Notes: a model not told the origin generated them from the letters alone. 64,000 nt of DNA from Punica granatum (GCF_007655135.1 NC_045134.1:10932982-10996981); one strand, 5' to 3'. Shown: positions 22,041 to 34,904, counted from the stretch's first letter. Translations and numbers: made by a program.

Positions 22041-24119
22041 AACACAAAAATCATAGTTTAAATTTTATTATCTCAAGAAAAATCTCAAATGTGGCTCATG
22101 TCAAAGCTCATGAAAATTTGCTACGACAGCTCTTAATTTAGTGAAAGCCCTGTTGTGGGAAGCCCATGATCTAGAATTTGCGTGTTCATGTCAAAACCTT
22201 GGAATATGAAAATCTCTGTTGGACCAAATGGCGCACAGGAAATCAATCCCGTGAGCCATAGTGCAATGACTGGCCTGCCTTTTTTTTTTTTTTGGGTAAA
22301 TGGTGAATGGCCTGGTTTTAACTTGCTCGAAAGAAGTAAATTAATTGAGTTATACGCAAATTGACCCCACGTCGGCCAGCCTAAACTGGAAAGGAAAGGA
22401 AACCGCGGAATCGTGAGAGTCTGACCTATTCTATTCAAAGTATCATGATAGTTCTGCATGGGAATAATATTAGGGAGAGCACCTTGCTATGATTCGCATT
22501 TTTGTCTGGTCAAAACTATATGACCACAAGATAAAGTAAAGCAATTATATGAAGACAATATAATGATTTTTCAACTTTCTCAATGACGTCAATTCATGCC
22601 AAAAATAAAGCTTGAAGAAAAGGCTGGACATCCAGGAGATGTTATTAAGAGTACTAACAGCAATGATTGATCTTGAAGGTTCATATAAGATGGTATATTA
22701 TTATAGAAAAATAAGGATTTTTCTCCCGCGAAGATCATGGCTATTGTCCAATCTTCGTGGAACTTTTTCGTTGAGAAGTTCAAATTCGTTTTGATCATGA
22801 TTAAGATTTCCTGATATTAATTTAACTGTTAATACATTAATATATAGAACATCGATCCCATGAATATCCCCTAGCAAGCAGTGAGCAATTGCAGCAAAAT
22901 CCTGATATATTCTAAGATCGGAGCTTTGACAAAAAACAGACCAAATGCTGAGGAAAGGCGCTTAGTATACACTACACAAGTTGTCTATCCGGAATCAATA
23001 GATGTCACGAGTTTAATCTTCCAAGTGAAACTTCCCGTACTTACGAATTTTTCTTGGTCGGAGTTCTTCGTTCCTTTCGCCCATTCCAGACAATCTTCAG
23101 TTCATTTGATCCAGGCGCCCAGGTCAGGATCTGATTGGAAAACCGCAGAACTTTTGATTGTTTTCATTCGGGGGTAGCATTTTTGTTATTATATATCTTA
23201 TTCCTTGGGTAATAAGTTTTGTTCTTTATTATCCAACATATATATGCGTAGGTTGTCTTCTGAAGGCATCTACCCATCTACTAATACATTACACCAATAC
23301 CGTTGTTTAAATTTTATGTTTCCGGAAATAATGCATGGGTATTCACAGCCAATGGGCTGAGGCTATTCCAATATTGACATTAGCTAGTCTCCAGTCACGA
23401 GTTATTTCCAATGAGTTTTGAATCCCTGTAATGCAAATAAAGCCAGTCACTAAAGGTTTAATTTGCTATTGAATCACATTCTTGTGGGTATATATACACG
23501 TGTCGCCATTTTGATAGTCAAGGTAGTACTAGTAAATTAACTTTAAACCGCGACTTTCACTGGGACCAAGCTAGCCCGCAACGCTTGGAAGAAAATTTTG
23601 CCCTCTTACAATTTTCTCTTCTTCTGGGATGAATGCCCTGTTAAAATTTAGTATACAAAATCTTTATGCCTCACAGGAGAAACATAATAAAGAAGGAAAA
23701 AAAAATGTCATATTTCATAAATTTATTTATTTATTTATTTTGCATATGTGACTGATCAATAGATAAAATGTAAGATTTTGAGATAATTATCATAATTGTT
23801 TACATAACAAAGATTATATATATGTACATGATTATCATAACTTGTTGCTCCATTGAAATCAAGAGTAACCTTATTAGACACAACATGATTATATATGTAC
23901 ATAACTCATTGGAAGTTATTTTATACATAGAAAATGAATAGATCAGAAATCGAGATTAATGGTTTCGAGGGCATCTTCTATTACTTGAAACTGAACCGAA
24001 TAAATTAATAAGAAACGTGGCATCGACTCTGCATTATTAATTCTGTTTCAGGAAGGAAACCAAACCATACACTTTGGTTATCTAATATCGTTCTCCACAA
24101 TCAAAGAAGAGAGAAGCAT

Positions 24120-24264
24120 ACTGCCGTACGCCTTCATCTAGTAATTAAGAGATTCTAAATTAGATACTTGCCGTGTGACTATTTTTACCCCTTTATCATC
24201 TATTAAAATTTATATTTCTATTATCCTAAATCCATGAGTTCTCTTTATAACCGAAAAAAAAATC
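24120..24264 (+). mobile_element. SINE-like family A, copy 2
   Basis: Ends ATGAGTTCTCTTTATAACCG followed by A9. The internal TTATATTTCTATTATCCTAAA and CCCTTTATCATCTATT match copy 3 at 46,441. Confidence 0.6.
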
Positions 24265-24833
24265 CTGTCTCCCATAATCCACCAAACTGGAATGATAATA
24301 AAAGTATTAAGTTTTGGTCTTGAACAGGACACATGAAGCAGCGTTCAACCGCACGTTTCGCCGATCACTTCCAGTCAACAAGAACGTGTGGTGGGGCTTC
24401 ATTACCAATATATACTCATGATTATTAAACTCACTGCCTTGCAACTATCCAAAGCACAGTTCATTATAATAATTGCAACTCCAACACATATAGAGAAAAG
24501 ATATAAAGCCAATTAGTGCAATTTGCACTATAATAATAGCATCTGTCTTCGTCGTCGTCCTTGATTCATGAAGCCTTGTTCACATTCTGGAGGGCAAAAC
24601 CCTAGCTAATCCTTTCGTCTTTACTCCGTCTATATGTATATCTATATATAGGAATTGAACAGTTGGGTAAAGGGGCTTATGGTCAAAGGAAAAGGTTGAG
24701 ACAAAAAAGAAAAGTTCATCAGTGAAAATATATTATATACGACTTATAATAAGTAGGTGAATATGGCCGACATCCACCCCTTGCATGTGATGTATGCAAA
24801 AGAAAAGGGCCAACATGGGTTGAAAATTAAACC

Positions 24834-24866
24834 AAGAAGAAGAAGAAGAAGAAGAAGAAGAAGAAG
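24834..24866 (+). repeat. (AAG)n microsatellite
   Basis: Eleven uninterrupted AAG units. Confidence 0.95.
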
Positions 24867-25378
24867 ATCATTATATTGACAAATACCTGAGGAGTAATCT
24901 AATATATATGTGTTATTGATATTGTAAAAGGGAAAAAAAGGGTATTACTGCATATAAAGCGCTATTATCTTTCCTAGATAAGGAGCATACAAATATCCAT
25001 ATAGGCTTGATATAAAACTGGTAAAATTATTGCATGCACCAATCATTCTTTTACGTAGATTCTAGCAGTTTCAGTGGCATCGACTTAATTACTTCAATAC
25101 CATCATGTGATGATTTCGGGGATTGTTTCCAAAGGATAATCCCCACGTGCTATTGGCGATATTGGGTGACTCTAGACATATTTCAACTTGAGGATCACAT
25201 TATAGAATTTGATTTATGATATATATGTATATGCATGCTTTTCTCTATCCCTTGAGTTCATTAAGATTTATTTTTCATATACGTGGGAATTAGGATTGCC
25301 TTTTTTGGTGTTTCATTTCGTTAACTCACATACACACACACACATGAGCTTGTAAAGTTTCAATATAAACCCATGAGG

Positions 25379-25575
25379 TTGAACCGGTGGTGAATGGTTG
25401 TGATTTCCTCAAGGAAGTTTTAAATTCGAGTCACTCTGGAAGTTATGCAGGAGAATATTCTCTATCGGATCACCTGCATGGTCTATAGCCGGACTGGACT
25501 TACTTGTCCTGTGGATTTGCACGTTATATTAATAAGGAAAAACCGAACACTCTCATTATGAAAAAATAATAATAA
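25379..25575 (+). mobile_element. tRNA-derived SINE-like element (family D)
   Basis: A-box-like GGTTGAACCGGTGG near the start, B-box-like AAATTCGAGTCAC near 25,426, and an A-rich/AAT tail after ACACTCTCATTATG. CAATATA occurs near both ends, but not exactly adjacent, so the target duplication is uncertain. Confidence 0.5.
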
Positions 25576-26307
25576 TAACAATATAGAAGAGTACGATAAA
25601 ATGCTTCAATGATAATTGGGGTTTTGCTTTTGCCCCACCAATTATTTAAAGGAGGGAATGAACAAAAAGGAAAAGGGAGAGGATGGAACTTTTGCAGCAT
25701 CAATGGCCTTTGACTAGCAATTCTTCCCCTTCCAAGGGGGGGAAAAAAAGACTAGCAATACTTCCCCTTCCTTTATTGATTCTTTTTTTTTTTCATTATT
25801 TATTATTCCATTTTGCAATTGAAACGTAGCCTTTTCAGGGAATCAGCATGTGCTACGAAGCATATTAGAGATAGAGAAGATACCTTAGTTTTGTCCTGTC
25901 AAATAAAGAACATATAAAAAGAAAAAGGTGAATAAACGACAATACACAGACAGCCGTATTCGAGATTGTGTGGTTTGGTATAATATATTAGACAAAACAC
26001 CAACCCATTTGACAAAATTGCCTAACTTATCTCTTTCTGCTGGCTAAAAAACCAACCAAACGCTTATCAATTCGGTGAGATTTGCTTCTTTCCTAGTTAA
26101 AGTAAAAAGATGATCGGCCGCTCGTACGTCCCCTTTTTCCTCAATCTTATCCTCATGTTCGTGTACACACTCTAGCTCGAACAATGTCAAACTCAACTCA
26201 TATATTGTTAGCTGGGATTGCTTGCAATGTGATTGTTGGAGATTTATTCAATATTGTTATTAAAAATAATGTTGCATATACCTAGTCGGTTTAGATTTTG
26301 TATATGT

Positions 26308-26478
26308 AAGTTTTTTTTTTGCGTGCCCCAGTATCTGAAAGTGTAATACGGGACCCAACTAATCTAGTTTGGGTCGAATAAATCCATTTGGAATAAATTT
26401 TATCTCATCTATGAATTTTCTTCATTCACAAGATCTGAAATCAAAATCTTACTTAAGAAAAAATTTGCCGAATTGCTA
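26308..26478 (-). mobile_element. SINE-like family B copy
   Basis: In order on the plus strand: T9 run, GGGACCCAACTAATC, TGAATTTTCTTCATTCACAAG and AATCTTACTTAAG. These align with the reversed family B copy at 28,041 and with the complement of the copy at 53,118. Confidence 0.6.
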
Positions 26479-27787
26479 GAAGAAGCCCATTTTGATTTAT
26501 TTTGATTTATTTCTCTCTTTCCTTCAATTAATTTTGTAAAATTTGTCGTCCTCTCTACCATAGATAAAATTTTTCAGAGAGAATCATATTTTTCCATTTT
26601 ACATATTTGGATATTCAACCTTATAACTAAAAAGACATGTTTAATGTTCCCTCCAAAAATGGTGATCAATTCTCCATGTGATGGAAGCTATATAGTTCAA
26701 TGATTTCATGTCCCTTGTAGCTCTTTGAGATTCTACATACAGTCCTTGCAGGACTCAAAATAATTCTTTCTTTTGCATGATAAAAATTGGGGAAAATAGA
26801 TAAATATCCTTATAATTATGAAAATTATAATTGGCAGTCAAAGCATTGGTCAAAGATTGGAGCATAATGGTGGGGGATAAGTAGTAAGGATCCAATCTGC
26901 GCCGAAAGTTGCAAACAGGACCATCATCTTATGGAGTCGAAATAGGGACAATAAAAGGACAAAAGGTTCCTCTCCCTCCCTCTTTTCTCCCTCTTTCTCT
27001 CTCTTCTATATATATTTATATGCGTGTACATAAATATGTATGTCTCTGCATGGTTTAATTTTCTTGAAACTAAATGATGCTTATCAATATTTACAATTAT
27101 TGGAAGAGATTGGGATTTTGGATTTGTGTATGCCAAAGCGATCTGAAATCTTGGAGTCTTATCAGAATCTTTGATTAGTAATAGATAACAAAGCATTACC
27201 TTGAATTCATATAGCTTAAGAATTAATAAGACAATAATATTAAAGGATTTTCTCAGTGAGCATGGCACGTGTTCTCTATCTACTAATGGAAATGGTGTTA
27301 ATTTGCACCGGTCTAGAAGTGCTTCTCATTAGTTTCAAATCTTGTTTATAGATGAAGTCGGCTACCCGGCACTATAGTTTGCTAGCTAGCTGTCGTGGCT
27401 ATAATATTGACGTGATTTATAAAGTGAGGGATTTAAGGAAAGAAAGTACGAAAGGGACTCATATCGAGAAGGCTGAGGGACACAAACAAACCAGACTAAG
27501 ATGTGGGTTTTTGTTTTTGTCCCTATTTGGTATTAATCGTCATCTTTTTTAAAAGTCTGTTAACCCACCTTTTTCTTTTAGGCATATATATATATATATA
27601 TATATGTATATGTATAAGAATTTCTGTTATATAATTTCGCTTTCGGATTATTGTATTTTGTCATCATTTGGGTCAATCGTACGATTATGCTAGCTATGGC
27701 CCATTTGGTTCCTTGGGGTCTCCGAGGGCTTCTTCCTCTTTCCAATCCAAGTAGTCTTCAATAATTTCTGTTCACGTGAAGTTACAT

Positions 27788-28139
27788 TAGTCCTAGTAAC
27801 ACCATTAAGGGTTCCTTTGTTAACACGTATATTTTAAAAGGACACGCAATACTTATACTAATTGTCTTTTTTTCGGTGTGAATCCATGTGTTCGAAACTT
27901 AATGGACCTCAACTAATTCAGTTAAGCATGATCAGTCCACTAAGGGATAAAACTCTCTCAGCCTAGTCCTAGTAACACCATTAAGGATTCGTTAGTTAAC
28001 ACGTATATTCTAAAAGAACACGCAATACATATACTAAATGTCTTTTTTCGGTGTGAATCCGGGTATTCGAAACTCAATGGACCTCGACTAATCCGGTCAA
28101 ACATGGTCACTTCACTAACGGGTAAAACTCTCTCAGAGT
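27788..28139 (+). repeat. 176-bp tandem duplication containing a SINE 3' half
   Basis: Units start TAGTCCTAGTAACACC at 27788 and 27964. Each holds a flank with TTAACACGTATATT and the 3' half of a reversed family B SINE ending AAAACTCTCTCAG. Only the second unit continues into the SINE's 5' half. Identity is roughly 85% by eye. The junction falls inside the SINE, so the duplication followed the SINE insertion. Confidence 0.8.
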
Positions 28140-28225
28140 GAATTTTCTCAATCAACAAGACTCATATACGAAATCTTATTTAAGGAGAATAAGCGTCGAA
28201 TCGCTTAAACCAATCAACGTTGGTT
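28041..28225 (-). mobile_element. SINE-like family B, full copy
   Basis: On the minus strand it starts AACCAACGTTGATTGGTTTAA (A-box region), continues to a degenerate B box near 28,160, then GAGAGAGTTTTACCCGTTAG and GACCGGATTAGTCGAGG, and ends GGATTCACACCG-A6. Flanks ATATACTAAATG (28029-28040) and ATATACTATTTG (28226-28237) are a likely 12-bp duplication with two differences. Confidence 0.75.
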
Positions 28226-28236
28226 ATATACTATTT

Positions 28237-28336
28237 GCCTTTATTATCCCAAGAGAAGTGTGCATTTGCATAAATATTACCGTCTTGCCTTTATTATCCC
28301 AAGAGAAGTGTGCATTTGCATAAATATTACCGTCTT
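28237..28336 (+). repeat. Perfect 50-bp tandem duplication
   Basis: GCCTTTATTATCCCAAGAG... is repeated exactly at 28237-28286 and 28287-28336, directly next to the SINE target duplication. Being identical, it is recent. Confidence 0.95.
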
Positions 28337-29715
28337 TATATTCTTTTCTCATATTTTAAACAATATTAAATACTGTAAACATGCTTCTAAACCTTTTAAA
28401 GCAAGAACATGTACAAGTGATGACATGCTTTGCTTAAGTCTCGTTAACATGACCGAATAAAGCAAGAACGTTCTTGCTCTCAACCACTTTGTACAAGATG
28501 AATTCTTCCGTCTAGAAGTGAAGATGCTCCTCATTCCACTCTGAAGGATAAAGAAATCCAGCAATGAATGTAAGTGTAACACGGATAACTTCTAAACCTC
28601 GCCCTCGCACTTCGTGCATTTAGAAGTTTAAAATCCTTAAAAGCATTTCGTGACATAACATATCAAGTCTAAGCAAAAATAGACGCATTTCGTTACATAA
28701 CATATCAAGATCTAAGCAAAAATAGACTCTACGATACTACTAGAAATGAAAAATGAAAAATAAGGAGAAGATCCTCACTTCTTGTTAATACATAAATAAG
28801 AAACATGTTAACATTTATTTTTTGGTGAACATTTCCAATTGCTTTTAATTTGCCGTGCATGAATAAAAAGGATGTGATGGTAGCCACCTACAAATTGCCT
28901 TAAATATATATATATATATATATATATATCTAAATCCTTTTGTTTTTTTAAAGGTACTACTCAATTTTTATTTCATAAGTAAAATAAATATCTAACTGTA
29001 TAATTGCATATAAACACAACACAAACTTACCTCGAACTATAATTGCATAGGAACACAACATTCCCGCCCAAAAATCATCGAAAAGCCCAAAGATGTCGAC
29101 GCCCAAACGAGATTAGTCTTTATCCATAAAATGATAAAATGAGAACACGAGGTGTTCCAACCGGAGGGGGAAAACAGGCCCTTAAAGCATCACTGAATCA
29201 TTTACCATATGATCTAGGTCCACAAGGTTATTAGCAACCAGCTCAATAGATGATTATATAACTTGGCATGATATGACATTCTTATCTGACACCGCAAATT
29301 AATCACTGGCACAAGAAGTACTCCAAAACGACGGGATAATATGCGGAATGCATCGGAAGATTTTTCCATTTAACATGGATATACTGGAAAGATTACACAA
29401 GGATTTTCTTTACCCATTGTATGAAATCATGTCAGGAGCAAGAAAAAGCAAAAGCAGCAAAGAAAACCTACATACATATATATAGATATATAGATATATA
29501 ATCCTTCTGTTACAAAAAAGCAAAAACTTGAGTTAGTCCTATGTCAGAAGCTGAAATGATTTTGTCAGTCTCCTTCCCCCGCTCCTTCTGCCCAAAAACT
29601 TTGACTCACCACTCACAGGGCTCCAACCTTCCATCTACACAGATTCTCATTAGATCCCCCTAACCTGATAGATCTTCCCTCTCAATGCCACCCCAGAGGA
29701 CAACATAAGCTAATG

Positions 29716-32700
29716 TCACTCCATTCCAAAAATGGGTGTCTGGAACATTGACAGATTGGGCTTTGCAGCTTGGATTGAATGCAGAGATGGTGCAATGCTG
29801 GTGCCATTGCCACTGTTCCAGCTGCTCCCACTGTTGCTGGCAGCATTGTTGGTGTTATTATTATTGCAATTTAGGGCAATGGGCGTGGCAAATGGGATCA
29901 GTGGTGGCACTGAGGCAGGACTGTTCTCGCTCTGCTGATGATGGAAGTTATTGTACCCTCCATTGAATAGGAACAGTCCGCTATGGCTCGGGTTAGGGCT
30001 CCCGCCCTGACCGATTACAAAATCCATGCCATAGGATGATATCGCTGACGGGACGTTCAGGAACAGTCCGCTGGATGCTGGAGTAGTGATATTGTGAGCC
30101 GGTGGAGGATTCTCGTTCTTGGAATTGTTCAAGGAGGGGATCTGGGTTTGGTTCAGTGTCGTCTGGCCAGTCTGTTGGTACCCGAAGATGTTGGACCAGC
30201 AGTCGGAACTCGTGTCCTGCTTGATGGGGATCGCGAAGCTCAGGGTGGACGAGGGAGGCTGCGAGGTAAAGGTCAAGGAGGAGGCTGAGGACGGGTCCAG
30301 CTCGTCAGAACGGGATCCACTCCTGCTGTCTGAGGTTGTGTCTGAGCCATTCTTGGATTTTCCGGACATCCCGCCAATTGGGAGGTTTCTGTTCATGATG
30401 CTCTTCACGTCGTACCGGCTCATGTCAAAGTTGGTCACAGCGTTCGGGCCCCTAAACTTTATGGCCGCGATGTCATAGGCCTCAGCTGCTTCTTCTTGGG
30501 TGCCTGTAAAAGCAATCATAGCTTTATTCAATAGAAAGTAAAAGCAGGAAAGCAAAAGGGAACACCATCGATTGTCCAATTCAAACTAAAATAAATCTCC
30601 TCTAAGGCCACATACATTCATGCATTTATATTGGTCAAGCTAAGCTATGATTAAAATGTCAGCATTATATGTGAAAGATTAAAACACTCAAACACTCACT
30701 GAATGTGCCAAGGTAGAGATCTTTGTTGCCTGCAACTCTCCCAATCCGTGCTTGCCACCTCCCGTGCTGATGGTGCCTGATACACATTAATATTGTTGAG
30801 TACAGTTGAAAAATGGGACAAGTCTTACAAGAGAAAACTCGATCATCTAACAACTGAAATTGATGTCCAAGCACGCCATTATATAATTATATAATATATA
30901 TATATAACTATATAATATGTATATATGACATGTACATTAGCCAGAACGAACAAAATGACAATATATGCATGATACATACGTACCTGGTGACTCCTCTGTA
31001 AATTGAGGCTCCTCTAGAGAACCCACTACTTTTCCTGCAAAGTATATGGAAAGAAAATAATTAAAGTCGCCGGACTCATTTTTCCAACTTTTGACCAATG
31101 CACCGATATTAGTATTAATATTAATATTTCACATGCTAAAGATGTTTTAAATGGAAAATATGTAATCTCTACCTTCTAAGGGACGCAACAAACTCTTGCC
31201 TAGTCATGTGCTTCATCTCTTCCAGCTCCTTCTCATAGTTAGAAATCTATCACCAAAACAGACAGCCTTTTAGCAATCAAAACTTATAAGAAATACAAAC
31301 ACATAGACATCATATAGAGGATAGGATAGTTATATATATGATAAAATCGTGTGTATAGCGAAAGGTTACCAATTAGCCAATCTTACCGGAAAGTTTGTGG
31401 TAGTCGTTGGGCCCCAATATTTGAGAGCTGCAAGGTCATATGCTCTAGCTGCTTTGTCTTCCTTATCATAACCACCTACCAATCGAATTAAATCAACGTC
31501 AGATACCATCTGGGAAAAATAAAAAGAAATAGGGTAAATCACACCAAATAGCCCGAGATTTCACTCTTATTTCAGATTTAGCCCCACTTTCAATTTATCT
31601 CATAAAATTACTCACATTTTCGATTTTATCTTTAGATATATCCAGCCATGAGTTGCCCATCATGTTTTCCATCTCTTTGCTTACCCAGAGCTTATGAGGC
31701 AACACACATGTACACTCCATTAGTCTCCACGTAAGCAAAACGTAATAGGCGAATCATGACCGGCTCAGGCTATATTTTATACAAAATAAAAAAGTGAAGA
31801 TTTTTATGAGAAAATTGAAAGTGGGGCTATAAATCCTAGATAAAAATAACAAAACTCTGCTTTTCCCCAAACAGTGCAATGTCGATAATGAATGCTGAAT
31901 TCCCTTGAGAGAGCCTCAATAACTCTGTCTTTCTTAACAAATTTTGTGTTATTTACGGACGGTTTGTGCATATGTTGACCATGATGAGCTACACATTTTC
32001 AATAATGAGAATCATTACTTAATCACTGGTTTTGTTAAGCTAAAAATACATAGTTTGAGATGATGAGAAGATCAGAAGAGAGAGATTTTGTTACAGTGAA
32101 TAAAAATGATGGTTCAAAGTACCCTTTTTTTTTTGGCGGAAGATGGTTCAAAGTACATTTGAAATTAATTGGGGCTGTGTAAATGTTATGGAAAAGACCA
32201 CGAGAGAGAATGAACTCACCTAGGTAGACTGCAGAACATAATGATGGGTACGAGAATCCGTGTGAGCAATGATTTCCCCATGGCACATGCCACACATACA
32301 AAAATGCACATTAGAATATTCTCAAATTATTAATTCCTCCATTCATTTTCCTCTAAAGATATCTGCACATCTGCATCCGCTTATCTAATTATCTATCCAC
32401 AGCATCAATTATCTGATATAAAGAAAATTTACAAATCAAGAACTAAAACACACTCTCAAGGGATCATCCAGAAGGAATGCCATTTGGTAGTGATTCATCG
32501 GTAAACTCATGAGATTCTTTCAAAACAAGCCAGCTGCCTACTAGTCACTGCTTTTTATGTATAATAAATTCTCTTCACCATGCACCTCCGAGTTACATTA
32601 AGTCTTATCTTGACAATGGCAGATTCAATGAAAAAAAATATTTATATCATATAAATAATTACTTATATCCTAGTTATCAAAAAAAAAATCTCCCAGTTTT

Positions 32701-34520
32701 TCCAGTAATAGTTTTCATATTGAACTAAAGTAGTTACTCCTCTTTTTATTTTTATTTGTATTGTATGTATAGGCCAAAAGCTTCAAAGGATCCATGTCCC
32801 GAGAAACTATATATAATTAGGTCTATGCTCATTTAAACACCAGGCGTATGTTAGAACTGGAGCCAGAAAGAAAAACCCTTAAAACCCATGAAAGATATAT
32901 TAGCTCGTACATTAATTTGTTCTCTCTGTATAAACTTCTCTTTAATATAAATCATATAATATATATAATTCAAAAAATAATGTATATAAATATATATTAA
33001 TCTAAAAGAAGAAGATAAAGTTTGAAAAGGCGAAAGAAGTAGAGAGAAGTATACCTTGTCTTCCTTTTCTACTCTGCCCTTCTCTTCTACAGCTATTGTC
33101 CCAAAGGTGAGCCTCGTATCTTCCGGTCCATCTATGCCTAATTAAACCATTCAAGAGAAAAATAGAAGCCCCAAAAAGTGAAAATCATTAATTAACTCTG
33201 GTGATTTAGTTTGCTATAAAATTTGGACTTTACCGCGAAGAGGCAAGGGTTTATTTTTTTTATTTTTTTTCCTTATCTTCTTGATCTTAGTCAAAGAAAA
33301 AGTATGCTCGAACATGTATGTCGGTTATTTCATTTCCCTCTATTTTCATGTTCATAAATAAATAATGTCCAAAAAAGTAAAAACCAGAAAAAGGGTTTTG
33401 AAATACAGTGTTTTTTTTTCCTATCAAATGATCCTATAACTTCGAAAAATAGGGGGAAAAAATACCCTTCCCACAAAAAGAAATTTTCATATTCATTTCT
33501 TCAAAGCTTGTGGCTCTTTGAATGCAATAATTTTTTTTTGGTGGATCTTTTTTTTTTTCAGTGGATTTCAGGGTTATATTTTACTTACCTAGTAACGCCA
33601 CGGTAAATGGAGGTCCGCTGCCCGAAGGTATCGAGAGTCTTCTTGGGGTTGAGATCGGACGGCGGAGGAGCCACCACCAGTTGCTGCTGCTGCTGCTGCT
33701 GCTGCTGCGGCTGCTTCTGCTGATCGTCCGATGAAGAGAACCCGCGCAAGAAACTCGCCGCTATCGTCTTGAGCTCCGAGTCGTACTCGGCCACCTCGGG
33801 GATCGAGACCACGGTCGTCGCCACCTCCACCGGGAAGTGGCTCAGCTGCGGCTGCTGCTGGGCAGTGGCTCCGCCGCCACCACCAAGGAAGTCCTCCAGC
33901 TTCCGGACACCGCCGCCACTGCCGAACATGGAGAGATCGACCGTAGTTGCACCACCGGCCGTGGTTGCATGGTGATGGTGGGGATCCTCCTCCCTCGAGA
34001 CATCAACGGCACTACCTGATGATCAATATGAAAAGAAGCCCGATCCATTTTAAGTCAGATATAGCAGCTTTGACTCATATCATGCAGACAGCCATATCCA
34101 CACACACCCACACATATATTTTTCTTCGGTTACAAACGAGAACCGAAAGTCCCAATGATGATTAGTCCCCGTTCGAGGACGATGAAGTGGCACGAGCCCT
34201 CTTTCTATCATTCATAATATATATATACATATATCTCTTCGACTGATGGTGAAATAATAATAGTAATAGAGGAGAAAAAAGGAGAGGGGAAGCAAAGCAT
34301 GCAAAGATGGGGGACCTGGTGTGGAGGAGGAGGTGGAGGAGGAGGTGAAGGCTTCGAAAAGGGAGAGGTGGTGGGAATGAGAAGTGGCGGAGTCGTGGTG
34401 GTGGTGGTGATGATGATGAGGGGAAGAGGAGGTGTTGGAGAGAGAGAAACCGAGCCAATTCTGATGTTGTTGATGATGATGAAGAGGATTGGTGGTGTCC
34501 ATGTTGATGTTGGAGCTCAT
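29716..34520 (-). CDS. AIL5: AINTEGUMENTA-LIKE 5 / PLETHORA 5 type AP2 transcription factor
   Basis: Nuclear DNA-binding regulator of the AP2 (double AP2 domain) family. AIL5/PLT5 members act in embryo, meristem and lateral organ initiation. Nine exons read by eye: 34316-34520, 33589-34015, 33055-33137, 32220-32228, 31387-31475, 31173-31246, 30984-31034, 30700-30776, 29716-30503, giving 1,803 nt including the stop (600 aa), with every junction GT-AG and in phase. Start motif [11 protein letters not shown], then [16 protein letters not shown] and [16 protein letters not shown], and the C-terminal end [15 protein letters not shown], all specific to AIL5 rather than ANT, BBM or PLT1/2. AP2 repeat 1 spans about residues 206-271, the linker 272-306 and repeat 2 about 308-375, both with YRGVTRH. 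An H8 tract (exon 1) and a Q9 tract (exon 2) come from microsatellite-like codons. The start ATG is the first in frame with NWLGFSLS. Confidence 0.95.
31535..31870. mobile_element. MITE-like inverted repeat in AIL5 intron 4
   Basis: The block TAGCCCCACTTTCAATTT-(A)TCTCATAAAA (near 31,575-31,608) recurs inverted at about 31,800-31,835 as TTTTTATGAGAAAATTGAAA plus GTGGGGCTA. This gives ~50-60-bp arms around a ~200-bp centre. I could not define exact ends or a target duplication. The 744-bp intron tolerates the insertion. Confidence 0.6.
32220..32228 (-). other. AIL5: 9-nt micro-exon of the AIL5-like gene
   Basis: CTGCAG|TCTACCTAG|GTGAGT on the minus strand encodes the VYLG turn of AP2 repeat 1, with the flanking exons supplying G at each side. 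The same tiny exon is conserved in AP2/ANT-lineage genes. Without it the reading frame is kept but three residues of the DNA-binding domain are lost. Confidence 0.9.
33681..33707 (-). repeat. Glutamine-coding (CAG)n tract in AIL5 exon 2
   Basis: Mostly CTG units on the plus strand, coding Q9 on the gene strand, followed by further Q/P residues. Likely length-variable. Confidence 0.9.
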
Positions 34521-34673
34521 GTTTTAGTTTTAGGTTCGTCGGTGAGCGTGAAAGGGATGGGCAGGGGATGTCTCTTCTTTGCTGAAATTTCTTCTCCAGT
34601 CTTCACTAGAAAAAAAGGCGAAAAAATGGGGGGGTCGACTTCTTTGGAAATATCAAACAACGCCACACATACT

Positions 34674-34904
34674 TCAGGCCAATCTTAATCCAGAGGGTTG
34701 CAGGGGGAGAGAGAGAGAGTGGGGGAAGGGGAGGGGAGGAGACGAAGAGGAAAGTGGCGAGGTTTGACACAGATATAGAGGTGGTAGAGAGAGAGAGAGA
34801 GAGAGAGTATGTGTATGAAGAAAGAGATTAATATGCAAGCTAAGGCAGAGAGAGAGTAAGATAAGAGGGAGAAGTGAGCCTCTGTGTGTACACGACAGGG
34901 CCAT
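34674..34904 (-). other. Possible upstream open reading frame in AIL5 leader
   Basis: A 76-codon frame starting ATGGCCCTGTCG ends 153 nt before the AIL5 start codon. It is rich in Leu, Ser and Pro because it crosses the (CT)n leader tract. If transcription starts upstream of 34,904 it would be a long uORF able to lower translation of the main frame. There is no proof that it is translated. Confidence 0.3.
34786..34807 (-). promoter_or_regulatory. (CT)n/(GA)n tract in AIL5 promoter or leader
   Basis: Eleven GA units on the plus strand read as CT on the gene strand. Such tracts are common in plant 5' leaders and bind GAGA-type BPC factors. Function here is inference. Confidence 0.5.

Larger units (their letters stand above)
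18870..29715. other. Intergenic DNA rich in SINE-like copies and microsatellites
   Basis: No protein-coding gene is supported. The SINE-like copies, tandem duplications and an (AAG)n tract found here are listed separately. The 98-codon frame at 22,881 and the overlapping frames at 21,682-22,031 show no domain. (TA)n tracts occur at about 27,585-27,606 and 28,905-28,930. Confidence 0.6.

Noticed and set aside
22881..23177. 98-codon frame as a possible small gene
   Set aside because: No domain, no clear start context, no supporting neighbours. Length is within chance.
34125..34165. Reverse family A SINE end in AIL5 intron 1
   Set aside because: Similarity to TAACCG-A(n) is limited to about 20 bp with no body, so it may be chance.
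34299..34688. 129-codon plus-strand frame opposite AIL5 exon 1
   Set aside because: It is Gly/Val-rich because it reads the antisense of His- and Ser-rich codons. It is a shadow of the real exon.
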